A DNA stretch of 36,191 nucleotides, taken from assembly GCA_903853805.1 (NCBI GenBank), contig CAINUN010000025.1:1-36191 (forward strand), given 5' to 3'. Source of the DNA: an uncultured Bacteroidota bacterium (GTDB lineage Bacteria > Bacteroidota > Bacteroidia > Chitinophagales > Chitinophagaceae). Below the pieces are notes generated by a model. The model had not been told where the DNA came from and searched no databases. It saw only the letters and a list, made by a program, of their open reading frames with translations. The stretch's first letter is position 1. Every line of letters begins with the position of its first letter. Of this stretch, positions 21,347-29,491 are shown piece by piece. Both the position numbers and the translations under genes were made by a program.

Positions 21347-21847
21347 ATGCTCGAAGCAATTGTGAATGAAGAACAACGGTTTTCTATTAGGAAAGGAGAA
21401 GACCAATGGTTCTTAAATGATAAACCTGTAAACCTCGATATTCAAGCACAGCCCAATGGCTTGTTGAGTATTATTTACAACGGCAAAAGTATTACTGCTT
21501 TGTTGGAAAAAGTGGATAGAACAGCCAAAGAACTTACCCTAAGAATAGATGGGAAAACGCAAGTAGTTGCCATCAAAGAACCTATTGATTTATTACTAAG
21601 TAGAATGGGGTTCGACCTAAAAGCCATGCAGAAAGCTGAAAGTGTGAAAGCGCCCATGCCTGGCTTGGTATTGAAAGTGTTGGTGGAAGTTGGGCAGCAA
21701 ATTCATAAAGGAGATGGATTAATTGTCCTCGAAGCCATGAAGATGGAAAACATTTTGAAAGCCACCGGAACCGCCACCGTTAAAGCTATTAAAGTGGCAG
21801 AAAGAACAGCTGTGGAAAAAGGTGCTGTGTTGATTGAATTGGAGTAA
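21347..21847 (+). CDS. Biotin-dependent carboxylase carrier protein (stand-alone biotinyl domain)
   Basis: The 166-residue protein ends in a biotinyl/lipoyl domain with EAMKMEN, in which Lys132 is the biotin attachment site, preceded by KAPMPGLVLKVLVEVGQQ. The first 95 residues look like the linker/carrier region found in acyl-CoA carboxylase alpha chains and sodium-pump gamma subunits, which suggests a propionyl- or methylcrotonyl-type carboxylase. No carboxyltransferase gene is adjacent; the accB and accC downstream are a separate carrier and carboxylase. It may therefore work with subunits encoded elsewhere. Confidence 0.88.
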   Translation: MLEAIVNEEQRFSIRKGEDQWFLNDKPVNLDIQAQPNGLLSIIYNGKSITALLEKVDRTAKELTLRIDGKTQVVAIKEPIDLLLSRMGFDLKAMQKAESVKAPMPGLVLKVLVEVGQQIHKGDGLIVLEAMKMENILKATGTATVKAIKVAERTAVEKGAVLIELE

Positions 21848-21848
21848 C

Positions 21849-21856
21849 TAAGTTTG
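21849..21856 (+). promoter_or_regulatory. -7 element before the DUF4476 gene
   Basis: TAAGTTTG fits the TAnnTTTG consensus and ends 21 bp before the next ATG. It overlaps the stop region of the upstream gene and could give a separate transcript. Confidence 0.4.
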
Positions 21857-21877
21857 ACAAACAATCTGCTTTCTTAA

Positions 21878-22846
21878 ATGAGACTAACAAAACTAATATT
21901 AATGCTCGTTGCTGTTTGCTTTTTCAACATGAAAACAAACGCGCAAACTGCTGCCTATCTCTACATTCAAGGCGATAAGGAAAAGCCTTTTTATGTGAAA
22001 GTAAATGGTGTCATGTCTAACCGATATGGTAAGAACTACTGCATCTTTCCACAATTGAAAGCAGGCACTGCCAAAGTGGAAATATTGTATGAGCAAAACA
22101 CAATTCCTTCTCAAGAATATGCAATTCTTATTCCTAATGATGGTTTCCGTGCTTTTCTTTTAGCAAAGAAAGATGGCAATTATGCCCTCTACGATATTCA
22201 TCAGCAGTTTTATTTGAAGCCGGGCGATGCCGACCATTATTTTGCCAATCAAACCATGACACAAGCACCAGTAGTGATGGATGAACAAAAGAAAGAAGAA
22301 CCCAAGCCTGTGGTGAAGCAAGAAGTAGTAAATGTTGAAACGCAAAAGAAAGAAGAAGCGAAGAAAGAAGAACCACAGTTTATCAATAACATTGTGATAA
22401 ACGAAGCCGATGAACCTGCTGAAAACAACAAAATAAATACTCCCAAAGAAGAAAAAAAGGAAGAACCAAAACCCGCAAATCCTGTAACTACTCAATCACA
22501 ACCTGCCACTAAAGAAATTAAACTGGAGTCGAACGCTACACCAATTTATAATAGTAACTGTCCAACAGCCATGCGCGACAAAGACTTTGACGATTTGTTG
22601 AAGAATGCAAAAGCTGTGGGCAAAGGTGATAAATTAGTGAAGTTTCTGTTGAGCAAGATTTCGAACAATTGTTACACCACCAAACAAGTCTATCAATTGG
22701 CTGATTTGATGGACGAAGAAGCGATAATCTATCTTTATTTAAAGCGCGTTTATCCGCAAGTTTCCGACCAACAAAATTTCCATTTGCTCGAATCTTATCT
22801 TTTTGAAACAGAAGAGTGGATAAAAGCATTTCGTTTGATTCACTAA
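21878..22846 (+). CDS. Secreted DUF4476-domain protein
   Basis: This 322-residue protein has a signal peptide (LILMLVAVCFF up to TNAQ). Residues 25-120 form a strand-rich domain, followed by a long, low-complexity Lys/Glu/Pro/Val linker with repeated KKEEPKP-like units (about 130-215). The C-terminal DUF4476 domain (AMRDKDFDDLLKNAKAVGKG, CYTTKQVYQLADLM, YPQVSDQQNFHLL) is typical of Bacteroidota. Its biochemical role is unknown. The lipoprotein gene starts 12 bp after its stop, so the two are probably one operon. Confidence 0.85.
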   Translation: MRLTKLILMLVAVCFFNMKTNAQTAAYLYIQGDKEKPFYVKVNGVMSNRYGKNYCIFPQLKAGTAKVEILYEQNTIPSQEYAILIPNDGFRAFLLAKKDGNYALYDIHQQFYLKPGDADHYFANQTMTQAPVVMDEQKKEEPKPVVKQEVVNVETQKKEEAKKEEPQFINNIVINEADEPAENNKINTPKEEKKEEPKPANPVTTQSQPATKEIKLESNATPIYNSNCPTAMRDKDFDDLLKNAKAVGKGDKLVKFLLSKISNNCYTTKQVYQLADLMDEEAIIYLYLKRVYPQVSDQQNFHLLESYLFETEEWIKAFRLIH

Positions 22847-22858
22847 GTAATTATTCCC

Positions 22859-23380
22859 ATGAAAAAATTGCTATTACTGCCCTTCTTGGCAATGCTTTTC
22901 TTTTCTTGCAAGCCTACACTCGAAAAAATGATTGTTGGCAAATGGCAAGCAACTCACTTAGATAATCCGACTCTTGATGAACAAGTGAAACAAATGAATG
23001 CCTTCCTCGACACAGTTGGTAGCCATACCAGTCCAGAACAAAATGAGTTACTATATGGTGTAAAGAACATTGATAGTTTAAAGGAAATTCAACGAACTCA
23101 AATAAAGCAAGCACTCATAGAACAAGAAAGCGCAATTAAGAATACTTACTTACAGTTCAAGGACGACGGCATATTATATTATTCCTTCGGCACTTCTCCT
23201 GATACCGCATGTTGGTATTTCGAGGGGGAGAACAATCTAGTTCTTGATGAAAAAAAGCTAAAAGGAGTGGGGAATATTGTGAAAATAGAATTGGTAAAAC
23301 TTGAAAAAAACGAACTGCAAATTAGCTTTCACGATAAAGGCTTTAACAGTACAGCTGTTTTTATACCAGCTTCGCAATAA
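22859..23380 (+). CDS. Predicted lipoprotein, lipocalin-like
   Basis: The 173-residue protein has a lipoprotein signal (LLLLPFLAMLFFSCKP). After it, IVGKWQATHLD and the spaced strands LQFKDDGILYYSFG, ACWYFEGENNLVLDEK and LVKLEKNELQISFHDKG resemble the lipocalin-like or DUF4488-type barrels common in Bacteroidota. No ligand can be inferred. It follows the DUF4476 gene at 12 bp and precedes efp. Confidence 0.75.
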   Translation: MKKLLLLPFLAMLFFSCKPTLEKMIVGKWQATHLDNPTLDEQVKQMNAFLDTVGSHTSPEQNELLYGVKNIDSLKEIQRTQIKQALIEQESAIKNTYLQFKDDGILYYSFGTSPDTACWYFEGENNLVLDEKKLKGVGNIVKIELVKLEKNELQISFHDKGFNSTAVFIPASQ

Positions 23381-23387
23381 CACCGGC

Positions 23388-23417
23388 TTTTCTATTTAGC
23401 TTGATTGTTTACATTTG
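23388..23417 (+). promoter_or_regulatory. Candidate efp promoter
   Basis: TTTT (23388-23391), 18 bp, then a perfect TACATTTG (23410-23417), ending 21 bp before the efp ATG. The spacing equals that of the rpsP and prs promoters. Confidence 0.6.
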
Positions 23418-23438
23418 CACTTCTTTCAAAAAATAAAT

Positions 23439-24005
23439 ATGGCTTCAACAGCAGACATTAGAAATGGAATGATCATTAAATTGGATGGCGATTTGTATTC
23501 CATTGTTGAATTTGGTCAGAACAAAACAGCCCGTGCGGCTGCCAAAGTTTGGGCAAAACTCAAAGGCGTAGATAACACACGCAGCATTGAAAAAACATGG
23601 AACTCTGGCGATACAATTTTCCCCGTAAGAGTAGAACGCCGTCCTTATCAGTTTCTTTATAGAGAAGAGGCTGGTTTTAACTTCATGGATACCGCTACTT
23701 TTGAACAATTAACTTTACCTGACAACCAAATTGAACGTCCTGAATTATATAAAGATGGTCAAGAGGTTTTCATTCTTGTAAATACCGAAACCGAATTGCC
23801 AATGAGTGTGGAATTGCCACCAAACGTTGTACTTCGTGTTACTTATTCAGAGCCTGGTATGAAAGGCGATACTGCAACACGCACTTTGAAACCAGCCACT
23901 GTTGAAACAGGTGCTGTTGTGAACGTTCCTATTTTTGTTGACGAAGGCGATTTGATAAGAGTGGATACAAAGACAGGCTCTTATGTTGAAAGAGTAAAAG
24001 AGTAA
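23439..24005 (+). CDS. efp: Translation elongation factor P with altered tip loop
   Basis: At 188 residues (ATG at 23439), the three-domain EF-P fold is clear: IRNGMIIKLDGDLYSIVEF, VERRPYQFLYREEAGFNFMD, and the C-terminal GMKGDTATRTLKPATVETGA. EF-P rescues ribosomes stalled at polyproline. The tip loop that touches the peptidyl transferase centre normally reads PG[K/R]GxAF. Here the aligned residues are T30-A31-R32-A33-A34-A35-K36, so the prolines and glycines are gone and Arg32 takes the modified-lysine position. I recall similar wording in related Bacteroidota, which would make it a lineage trait, but this needs a search. accB follows 40 bp later. Confidence 0.95.
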   Translation: MASTADIRNGMIIKLDGDLYSIVEFGQNKTARAAAKVWAKLKGVDNTRSIEKTWNSGDTIFPVRVERRPYQFLYREEAGFNFMDTATFEQLTLPDNQIERPELYKDGQEVFILVNTETELPMSVELPPNVVLRVTYSEPGMKGDTATRTLKPATVETGAVVNVPIFVDEGDLIRVDTKTGSYVERVKE

Positions 24006-24045
24006 TGTTGAACCAATAATAATCATTAACTAAAAAACATTTCCT

Positions 24046-24525
24046 ATGGAGTTTAAACAAATCCAGGAGTTGATTAAATTAATCAACAAATCAAACATCA
24101 GTGAGTTAGCAGTTGAAGAAGGTGATTTTAAAATTACAATTAAACAGGCTCAAGTAAGCGAACCAAATTATGTTACTGTTCATCAACCGATGACCATGCA
24201 ACAAATGATGCCACAAGCAATGCCTCAACAAATGGCTGCTCCTGCTGCTTTAGAAGTTGCTGCACCTGTAGCAAGTGTTGGTAACACTTTTACCATCAAG
24301 TCTCCAATGATTGGTACATTTTACCGTAGTTCGGGCCCAGAAAAACCAGCATTTGTGAATGTGGGCGATGAAATAAAGCTAGGTCAGGTAATATGCATCA
24401 TTGAAGCCATGAAATTGTTCAATGAAATTGAAAGTGAAATAAGCGGACGTATTGTGAAAGTATTGGTTGACGATGCGTCACCTGTAGAATACGATCAACC
24501 TTTATTCCTTGTAGAACCAATTTAA
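24046..24525 (+). CDS. accB: Biotin carboxyl carrier protein of acetyl-CoA carboxylase
   Basis: The 159-residue protein has the N-terminal MEFKQIQELIKLINKSNISE segment, a Pro/Ala/Met/Gln-rich flexible linker (about 45-75), and a biotinyl domain with GTFYRSSGPEKPAFVNVGD and EAMKLFNEI, where Lys123 is biotinylated. It shuttles the carboxyl group in the first step of fatty acid synthesis. The efp-accB-accC order is common in Bacteroidota and fits one operon. Confidence 0.97.
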   Translation: MEFKQIQELIKLINKSNISELAVEEGDFKITIKQAQVSEPNYVTVHQPMTMQQMMPQAMPQQMAAPAALEVAAPVASVGNTFTIKSPMIGTFYRSSGPEKPAFVNVGDEIKLGQVICIIEAMKLFNEIESEISGRIVKVLVDDASPVEYDQPLFLVEPI

Positions 24526-24608
24526 TTCGATAATTAGCGAATTCGACAATTAGCTAATTAGTGCTTTAAAGTCGAATTGCCGCATTGTCAAATTGTCAAA
24601 TTAGAAGC
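24526..24608. other. Short imperfect repeats between accB and accC
   Basis: The 83-bp gap holds the palindromes CGAATTCG and TTAGCTAA and repeated words (GACAATTAGCTAATTAG, TTGTCAAATTGTCAAATTAG). It is AT-rich and repetitive, possibly a dispersed intergenic repeat of this genome. It has no evident terminator. Confidence 0.5.
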
Positions 24609-25946
24609 ATGTTAAAAAAAATACTCATTGCCAATCGTGGCGAGATTGCACTTCGTGTTATCCGTACATGCCGCGAGATGGGCATAAAAACAGTTGCAGT
24701 TTATTCCACTGCCGATAAAGACAGCCTTCATGTGCGTTTTGCAGATGAAGCGGTTTGTATAGGTAAGGCACAAAGCAGCGAATCCTACCTCAATATTCCG
24801 CATATAATGGCGGCGGCAGAAATCACGAATGCCGATGCCATTCATCCTGGTTATGGTTTTCTCGCTGAAAATGCAGGATTCTCTGAAATCTGTGCGCAAT
24901 ATGGTATCAAGTTCATTGGACCTACGCCAGAAATGATTCGCCGTATGGGCGATAAAATTTCGGCTAAAGAAACCATGATTGCCGCAGGTGTTCCTTGTAT
25001 TCCAGGTTCTAAAGGTTTGTTAGAAAGCGTTGAACAAGCCAAAGCTATAGCCAAAGAAATGGGCTATCCTGTAATACTTAAAGCAACAGCTGGCGGAGGT
25101 GGTAAAGGAATGCGTATTGTGTGGGCTGATGAAGAAATTGAAAAGGCTTACGATAACGCCAAAGCTGAAGCAGGCGCATCTTTCAAAAACGATGGCATTT
25201 ACATGGAGAAGTTTGTGGAAGAGCCACGCCATATCGAAATTCAAATTGCTGGCGATCAGTTTGGTACTGTGTGTCATTTGAGCGAACGAGATTGTTCTAT
25301 TCAACGTCGTCATCAAAAACTTGTAGAAGAATCCCCTTCTCCTTTTATGACGCCTGAACTCAGACAAAAAATGGGTGAAGCAGCTATTAAAGCAGCAGCA
25401 GCCATTAATTACGAAAGCGTGGGTACAATAGAGTTTCTTGTTGACAAGCATCGCAATTTCTACTTCATGGAAATGAATACCCGTATTCAAGTAGAGCACG
25501 GCGTGACTGAAGAAGTAATCAACTACGACCTCATCAAAGAACAAATTAAAATTGCTGCAGGCGTCCCTATTAGTGGTCGTAACTACGAGCCAACAATGCA
25601 TGCCATTGAGTGTCGCATCAATGCAGAAGATCCTTACAATGATTTCCGTCCGAGCCCAGGTACTATTACTGTGTTACACACACCGGGTGGTCATGGCGTT
25701 CGTGTGGATTCTCATATTTATGCAGGATATACTATTCCACCATATTATGATAGTATGATTTCAAAAATCATTGCGGTGGCACAAACCCGCGAAGAAGCCA
25801 TCAACACTATGGAGCGTGCGTTGAGCGAATATGTGATTGAGGGGGTGAAAACTACCATTCCTTTCCACCAACAACTCATGCGCAACGAAGAATTCCGCAA
25901 AGGAAACTTTACTACTAAGTTTATTGAAGGGTTTAAATTAGTATAA
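24609..25946 (+). CDS. accC: Biotin carboxylase subunit of acetyl-CoA carboxylase
   Basis: The ATG at 24609 gives 445 residues, the standard length (a frame extension upstream is not family-like). The ATP-grasp enzyme carboxylates biotin on AccB using ATP and bicarbonate. Seen motifs include [20 protein letters not shown], the glycine-rich ATP loop [43 protein letters not shown] and [14 protein letters not shown] with the catalytic Glu/Asn/Arg cluster. A hairpin terminator lies 34 bp after the stop. Confidence 0.97.
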   Translation: MLKKILIANRGEIALRVIRTCREMGIKTVAVYSTADKDSLHVRFADEAVCIGKAQSSESYLNIPHIMAAAEITNADAIHPGYGFLAENAGFSEICAQYGIKFIGPTPEMIRRMGDKISAKETMIAAGVPCIPGSKGLLESVEQAKAIAKEMGYPVILKATAGGGGKGMRIVWADEEIEKAYDNAKAEAGASFKNDGIYMEKFVEEPRHIEIQIAGDQFGTVCHLSERDCSIQRRHQKLVEESPSPFMTPELRQKMGEAAIKAAAAINYESVGTIEFLVDKHRNFYFMEMNTRIQVEHGVTEEVINYDLIKEQIKIAAGVPISGRNYEPTMHAIECRINAEDPYNDFRPSPGTITVLHTPGGHGVRVDSHIYAGYTIPPYYDSMISKIIAVAQTREEAINTMERALSEYVIEGVKTTIPFHQQLMRNEEFRKGNFTTKFIEGFKLV

Positions 25947-25980
25947 GCCATTTTACGAAACATACTTTACCACTCATAAG

Positions 25981-26006
25981 AAAGCTGCCTTTTGGTGGCT
26001 TTTTTT
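25981..26006 (+). terminator. Terminator of efp-accB-accC operon
   Basis: AAAGCTGCC-TTTT-GGTGGCTTT forms a 9-bp stem with two G-U pairs, directly followed by a run of T. It is a typical Rho-independent terminator. Confidence 0.85.
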
Positions 26007-26061
26007 ATAGAATTTCATTTTGAAACGACATAATGCCTTTACTCCATTTCAATTTTTCGTT

Positions 26062-26069
26062 TACATTTG
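26062..26069 (+). promoter_or_regulatory. -7 element of the exosortase gene
   Basis: TACATTTG is a perfect TAnnTTTG and ends 14 bp before the ATG at 26084. No matching TTTG -33 box is present; TTTA lies at the right distance. Confidence 0.45.
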
Positions 26070-26083
26070 TTTCCTTTTTTCAA

Positions 26084-26623
26084 ATGGAAAGAAAAGAACC
26101 AACACCTAAAAGTATTTTTTCTACCATTCCTCCTGGTTTGCTTAAGTTTCTTATTAAAGGCTTGGTATTGTTTGTTCTATGGAGAGTTGTTTATGAAGGG
26201 TATTTAAAACCTTTAGGCACACCAGATCATCAATTGATTCAATTTCTACTAAAAGCTACTTATTTCATTTTATTACCCATATACAATGATATAGTCATAC
26301 AAGGCTATTCTATCTATTTACATCACGAACCTGTGCTCACCTTTGCTATTGGTTGCAATGGTTTGGAGTTAATGATTCTTTACATTGGATTCTTGATTTG
26401 TTACCCCACTTCCATTAAACGTGCTTTATACTTTTCTTTTCTTGGAATAATCTTAATTAATGTTTTGAATATTCTTCGATGCGCAGGATTGGCAATTTGG
26501 TATATTCATCATTTACCTTATTGGGACTTTATGCATCATTATGTGTTTAAGTTGGTAATTTATGCTGTGAATTTTATACTGTGGGTACTTTATTCGAAAG
26601 ATCATGAAACTAAGTCGGAATAA
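26084..26623 (+). CDS. Exosortase/archaeosortase-family transmembrane protein
   Basis: The ATG at 26084 gives 179 residues with about five membrane helices. The exosortase catalytic triad is present: Cys91 in AIGCNGLELMILYIGF, Arg132 in NVLNILRCAGLAIWY and His151/152 in MHHYVFKLVIYAVNF. Exosortases cleave a C-terminal sorting signal of exported proteins and attach them to a surface carrier. No protein with such a signal is seen in the window. It overlaps the following small membrane protein by 20 bp, as in the short Bacteroidota exosortase pairs (XrtF or XrtX type). I do not name the subtype. Confidence 0.85.
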   Translation: MERKEPTPKSIFSTIPPGLLKFLIKGLVLFVLWRVVYEGYLKPLGTPDHQLIQFLLKATYFILLPIYNDIVIQGYSIYLHHEPVLTFAIGCNGLELMILYIGFLICYPTSIKRALYFSFLGIILINVLNILRCAGLAIWYIHHLPYWDFMHHYVFKLVIYAVNFILWVLYSKDHETKSE

Positions 26624-26993
26624 AATAAAAATCCTAATTGCTTTGTTGGCAATAGTCTTGATATATAGTTTTGAACTTGCTTTTGTTAGTGAAGCCACAG
26701 GTGTGGAAGAGCGATTGAGGAAAATACTGCATGTTGTTTCCTTTGTAAGTGTGTTCGTTGTGGGATTTTATTACTGGAAAACAACAACAACTTTTTGGAT
26801 GAAAAACATGTGGCTTGTCTTGCATACTACCTTGTTATTGTTCCTGATTTTTATGATAGCATTAAGTTCAATTACCCATATTTTTTCAACAGTATTTTTG
26901 GATCAGTTATACAGTTTACGACTATTTTTTACAAGCCCAGTTCCCTTTCTTATTTCTTTACTGATGGCACGAATCCCCATTTTTAAAAAATAA
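26604..26993 (+). CDS. Exosortase-associated small membrane protein
   Basis: The 129-residue protein has four hydrophobic helices (ILIALLAIVLIYSFELAFV, VSFVSVFVVGFYY, MWLVLHTTLLLFLIFMI and the C-terminal FTSPVPFLISLLMARI). It has no recognised catalytic residues. It overlaps the exosortase gene by 20 bp, matching the small partner proteins annotated next to Bacteroidota exosortases. The assignment rests on this linkage. Confidence 0.7.
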   Translation: MKLSRNKIKILIALLAIVLIYSFELAFVSEATGVEERLRKILHVVSFVSVFVVGFYYWKTTTTFWMKNMWLVLHTTLLLFLIFMIALSSITHIFSTVFLDQLYSLRLFFTSPVPFLISLLMARIPIFKK

Positions 26994-26994
26994 A

Positions 26995-27024
26995 AAAAAC
27001 GATTGGACAAATCCAATCGTTTTT
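26995..27024. terminator. Bidirectional terminator after the exosortase pair
   Basis: AAAAACGATTGGA-CAAA-TCCAATCGTTTTT is a perfect stem with an A-run on one side and a T-run on the other. It ends the exosortase operon and could also act on transcripts from the opposite strand. Confidence 0.85.
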
Positions 27025-27193
27025 GCTATTCAAGATTAATAAAAGTTTTTTCTACAAGAATAGCATCATGTGTAGGGTTTATAATTCAACACACTAACAG
27101 TGTAAAATTACTTGTCCTTTGTGCTATTCATCATTCAATGTAGATGAAGTGGATTTTTTGCCTACCGAAACGTAAAATCAAGGGTTAAACAAA

Positions 27194-28240
27194 CTATGCT
27201 AACCTTGGTGTTTGCTTTATTTCAGCGTATCCAATCATTTTGTTCAAATCAGCATCCCAAACTTTTAATTTCAAACAGGCAATGATGTCTTTTGGTTTGA
27301 GTGTGGTAATCTTTGCTTGTTGTAATTCAGGCAAACGCTTCATTACTTCAGGCAAACGATAAAATGGGATTTTTGAGTTGAGGTGATGAATATGATGGTA
27401 ACCAATATTGGCAGTTACCCAGTTTAGAAATTTATTCATCTTCATAAAACTTGATGACTCTAATGCGGCTTTTGCATAATTCCATTCTGTATTGTTTCTA
27501 AATACAACACCAGGAAAGTTATGTTGGGCATAAAACAAATAGGCACCAAGCATGTGCGATAGAAAGAATGGTAAGAAATAGGTAAGGAAATAAGTAAGAA
27601 AACCAAGGTTGAATATTATAAACATGGCTGCTGAAACGTGCAACAATACAATTACAATAGCATCCCAGTGACGGCGAGGGCTACTAATAAAAGACTGAAT
27701 ACACATGCCATATAAAAACATGGTGAAGTAAGAGAGAAACATATTCAAAGGTGAACGAGTAAATAAATAAATCAATCGTTCTTTCTTCGATGCTTCGAGG
27801 AATTTTTGTTTAGTCATGATAGGATAGGAGCCTATGCTAGCACTAAATAATTTGGAGTTATGCGAGTGATGATGATCGTGAGAACGTTTCCAAATGCTAG
27901 GTGGGGTTATCATATACATGCCAAAAACAGTGAAAATTGCATTAGCAAGTTTGCTTCGGTGAAGTATAGTGTGGTGTTGATAATCGTGGAAAATAATAAA
28001 GAATCTTGAAAGCATCATTGCTTCAAATATGCTGCAAATAATTTTTAGCCAAACCCATGGAGCCATAAATGTTCCAAGGATGGATACTATTAATAACATC
28101 AAAGAGTACAATGTTAAAAGCCAGCTTTTCCATACAATTTCTTTTGCAAATGGCTTTGTAGCCAATATAAGTTCTTTGCCCTCGAGCATTATTTTATTTC
28201 TATTTATTGTTAATGTGAATTGGGGCGTAAAATAACCCAT
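27194..28240 (-). CDS. Membrane fatty acid desaturase
   Basis: The ATG at 28240 gives 348 residues; a TTG-start extension at 28270 adds ten residues. The three histidine boxes that hold the di-iron centre are HDYQHH (85-90), HDHHHSH (121-127) and HHIHH (282-286), within a four-helix membrane topology. The enzyme inserts a double bond in acyl chains, usually to keep membranes fluid in the cold. Position specificity cannot be read. Only 65 bp separates its start from the stop of the FAD oxidoreductase on the same strand, so a common transcript is possible. Confidence 0.9.
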   Translation of the reverse strand: MGYFTPQFTLTINRNKIMLEGKELILATKPFAKEIVWKSWLLTLYSLMLLIVSILGTFMAPWVWLKIICSIFEAMMLSRFFIIFHDYQHHTILHRSKLANAIFTVFGMYMITPPSIWKRSHDHHHSHNSKLFSASIGSYPIMTKQKFLEASKKERLIYLFTRSPLNMFLSYFTMFLYGMCIQSFISSPRRHWDAIVIVLLHVSAAMFIIFNLGFLTYFLTYFLPFFLSHMLGAYLFYAQHNFPGVVFRNNTEWNYAKAALESSSFMKMNKFLNWVTANIGYHHIHHLNSKIPFYRLPEVMKRLPELQQAKITTLKPKDIIACLKLKVWDADLNKMIGYAEIKQTPRLA

Positions 28241-28305
28241 TGTAGTCAGTCTGGCTTTTGTTTCTGACAATAACGTTATTGATAGAAAGTAGTTGTACTT
28301 ACTCT

Positions 28306-29358
28306 TTATCGCTTTTTATTAAAAATACGTTGAATATTCACTTCCATATCTAAGGGCTTGTTGAAGAGCAAATACTCTTTCATTTGCTTTGCGAAAAATG
28401 GTGTTTGGGAACAGCCCTTGGTGCCCTGCCCGTTGAATACTGCAAGTTCAGGATGTTGTGGATGCAAACCAAGAAAAGGATGATAGTCAGTAGAAGAAGG
28501 TCTTTCTGCAGCAATATGATCCACAATTTCAAATGGTAGTTGCAACCAGTTCTTTAGTTTCCTTTCTACATTTGCTCTAAATTCTTTTGTTGGATTGATA
28601 TTGTCGTATTTCCAATCGAATGTAGAGCCAATCCAATATAGACCATCTTTCCATGGTGCTATCTTAATTCCGTTCATATAAAGATGATTTCTGGGTAAAT
28701 CGGGAATAGAAACTAAGATGGCTTCGCCTTTATTGAAGGAAAATGGTAGAAAATCAAAATAAGTATTTATACGTGCCCCAACTCCTTCACAGCAAATAAC
28801 TTTATCGGAACTGATGCCTTTGTATTGCGCTTTCTTGTTTTCTAGTTTCAATTCTTTCCAATCAAAATCTTCTTCTAAAAGCAAGGCATTGTTTTGTAAT
28901 TGTTTTCGGTAAGCTGCCATGAAAACCGGAAGACTCAACATATAGCATGGATGAATGACGCCTACTTTTCCTTGAAAAAGAAAATAGTTTTGCCATACTG
29001 CTGCATCTTCCAAAAAATATAAATGTTCAGAGCCTTGTCTAACTCTATCCTCAAAAACTGTTTCTTCTTCTTCTTCTTCAAAAAAGTGTAACAACAAATT
29101 TTCCTTTAACAATTGTAAACCTAAATCTTGCCCTAGTGCCCCATAACTATTGACTGCAGTCTCCATCAATTCATCAAAACGCCAAGATTTTACATGCCGC
29201 ATCCCAGTCACGGGATTGATAAGTCCGCACGCAGTGCGACTTGATGAGTTGTTCTGTGAATTATCTACCACAAGCACCTTATTTCCCTCTCGCATCAATT
29301 CCCACGATAGCAATGTGCCACAAATTCCCTGACCGATAATGATGTAATCTACTTGCAC
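28306..29358 (-). CDS. FAD-dependent oxidoreductase (DAO family)
   Basis: The 350-residue protein has the N-terminal FAD dinucleotide motif YIIIGQGICGTLLSWEL (GxGxxG) and the C-terminal FAD loop FNGQGTKGCSQTPF. The family includes D-amino-acid oxidases, ThiO and MnmC C-terminal domains; the substrate is not determined by what I see. GLINPVTGMRHVKSW suggests a closer tie to MnmC-like oxidases, but the methyltransferase half is absent. A stretch of six Glu (about 93-98) from a GAA triplet run is conspicuous. Confidence 0.85.
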   Translation of the reverse strand: MQVDYIIIGQGICGTLLSWELMREGNKVLVVDNSQNNSSSRTACGLINPVTGMRHVKSWRFDELMETAVNSYGALGQDLGLQLLKENLLLHFFEEEEEETVFEDRVRQGSEHLYFLEDAAVWQNYFLFQGKVGVIHPCYMLSLPVFMAAYRKQLQNNALLLEEDFDWKELKLENKKAQYKGISSDKVICCEGVGARINTYFDFLPFSFNKGEAILVSIPDLPRNHLYMNGIKIAPWKDGLYWIGSTFDWKYDNINPTKEFRANVERKLKNWLQLPFEIVDHIAAERPSSTDYHPFLGLHPQHPELAVFNGQGTKGCSQTPFFAKQMKEYLLFNKPLDMEVNIQRIFNKKR

Positions 29359-29375
29359 TATTTATTTTGAAGCCG

Positions 29376-29403
29376 CGAAAGTAGGAAAGATTGTTTGCCC
29401 AAA
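29376..29403 (-). promoter_or_regulatory. Candidate promoter of the FAD oxidoreductase gene
   Basis: On the minus strand TTTG (29403-29400), 16 bp, then TACTTTCG (29383-29376). The -7 element ends 17 bp before the ATG. The spacing is 2 bp shorter than in the rpsP and prs promoters. Confidence 0.5.
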
Positions 29404-29464
29404 AACATGATTTCTATTCTTGAAAAATAAGTAATTATACTACTTCAAACGATGCAGAAGACTT

Positions 29465-29472
29465 TAACTTTG
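29465..29472 (+). promoter_or_regulatory. -7 element of the cysteine synthase-like gene
   Basis: TAACTTTG is a perfect TAnnTTTG 19 bp before the ATG. No clear -33 box. Confidence 0.45.
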
Positions 29473-29491
29473 TATCTATTAACAACTAAGT

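Noticed and set aside
29060-29078. TTC/GAA triplet run in the FAD oxidoreductase as a phase-variation switch
   Set aside because: The unit is three bases, so length change would keep the frame; it only gives a Glu run.
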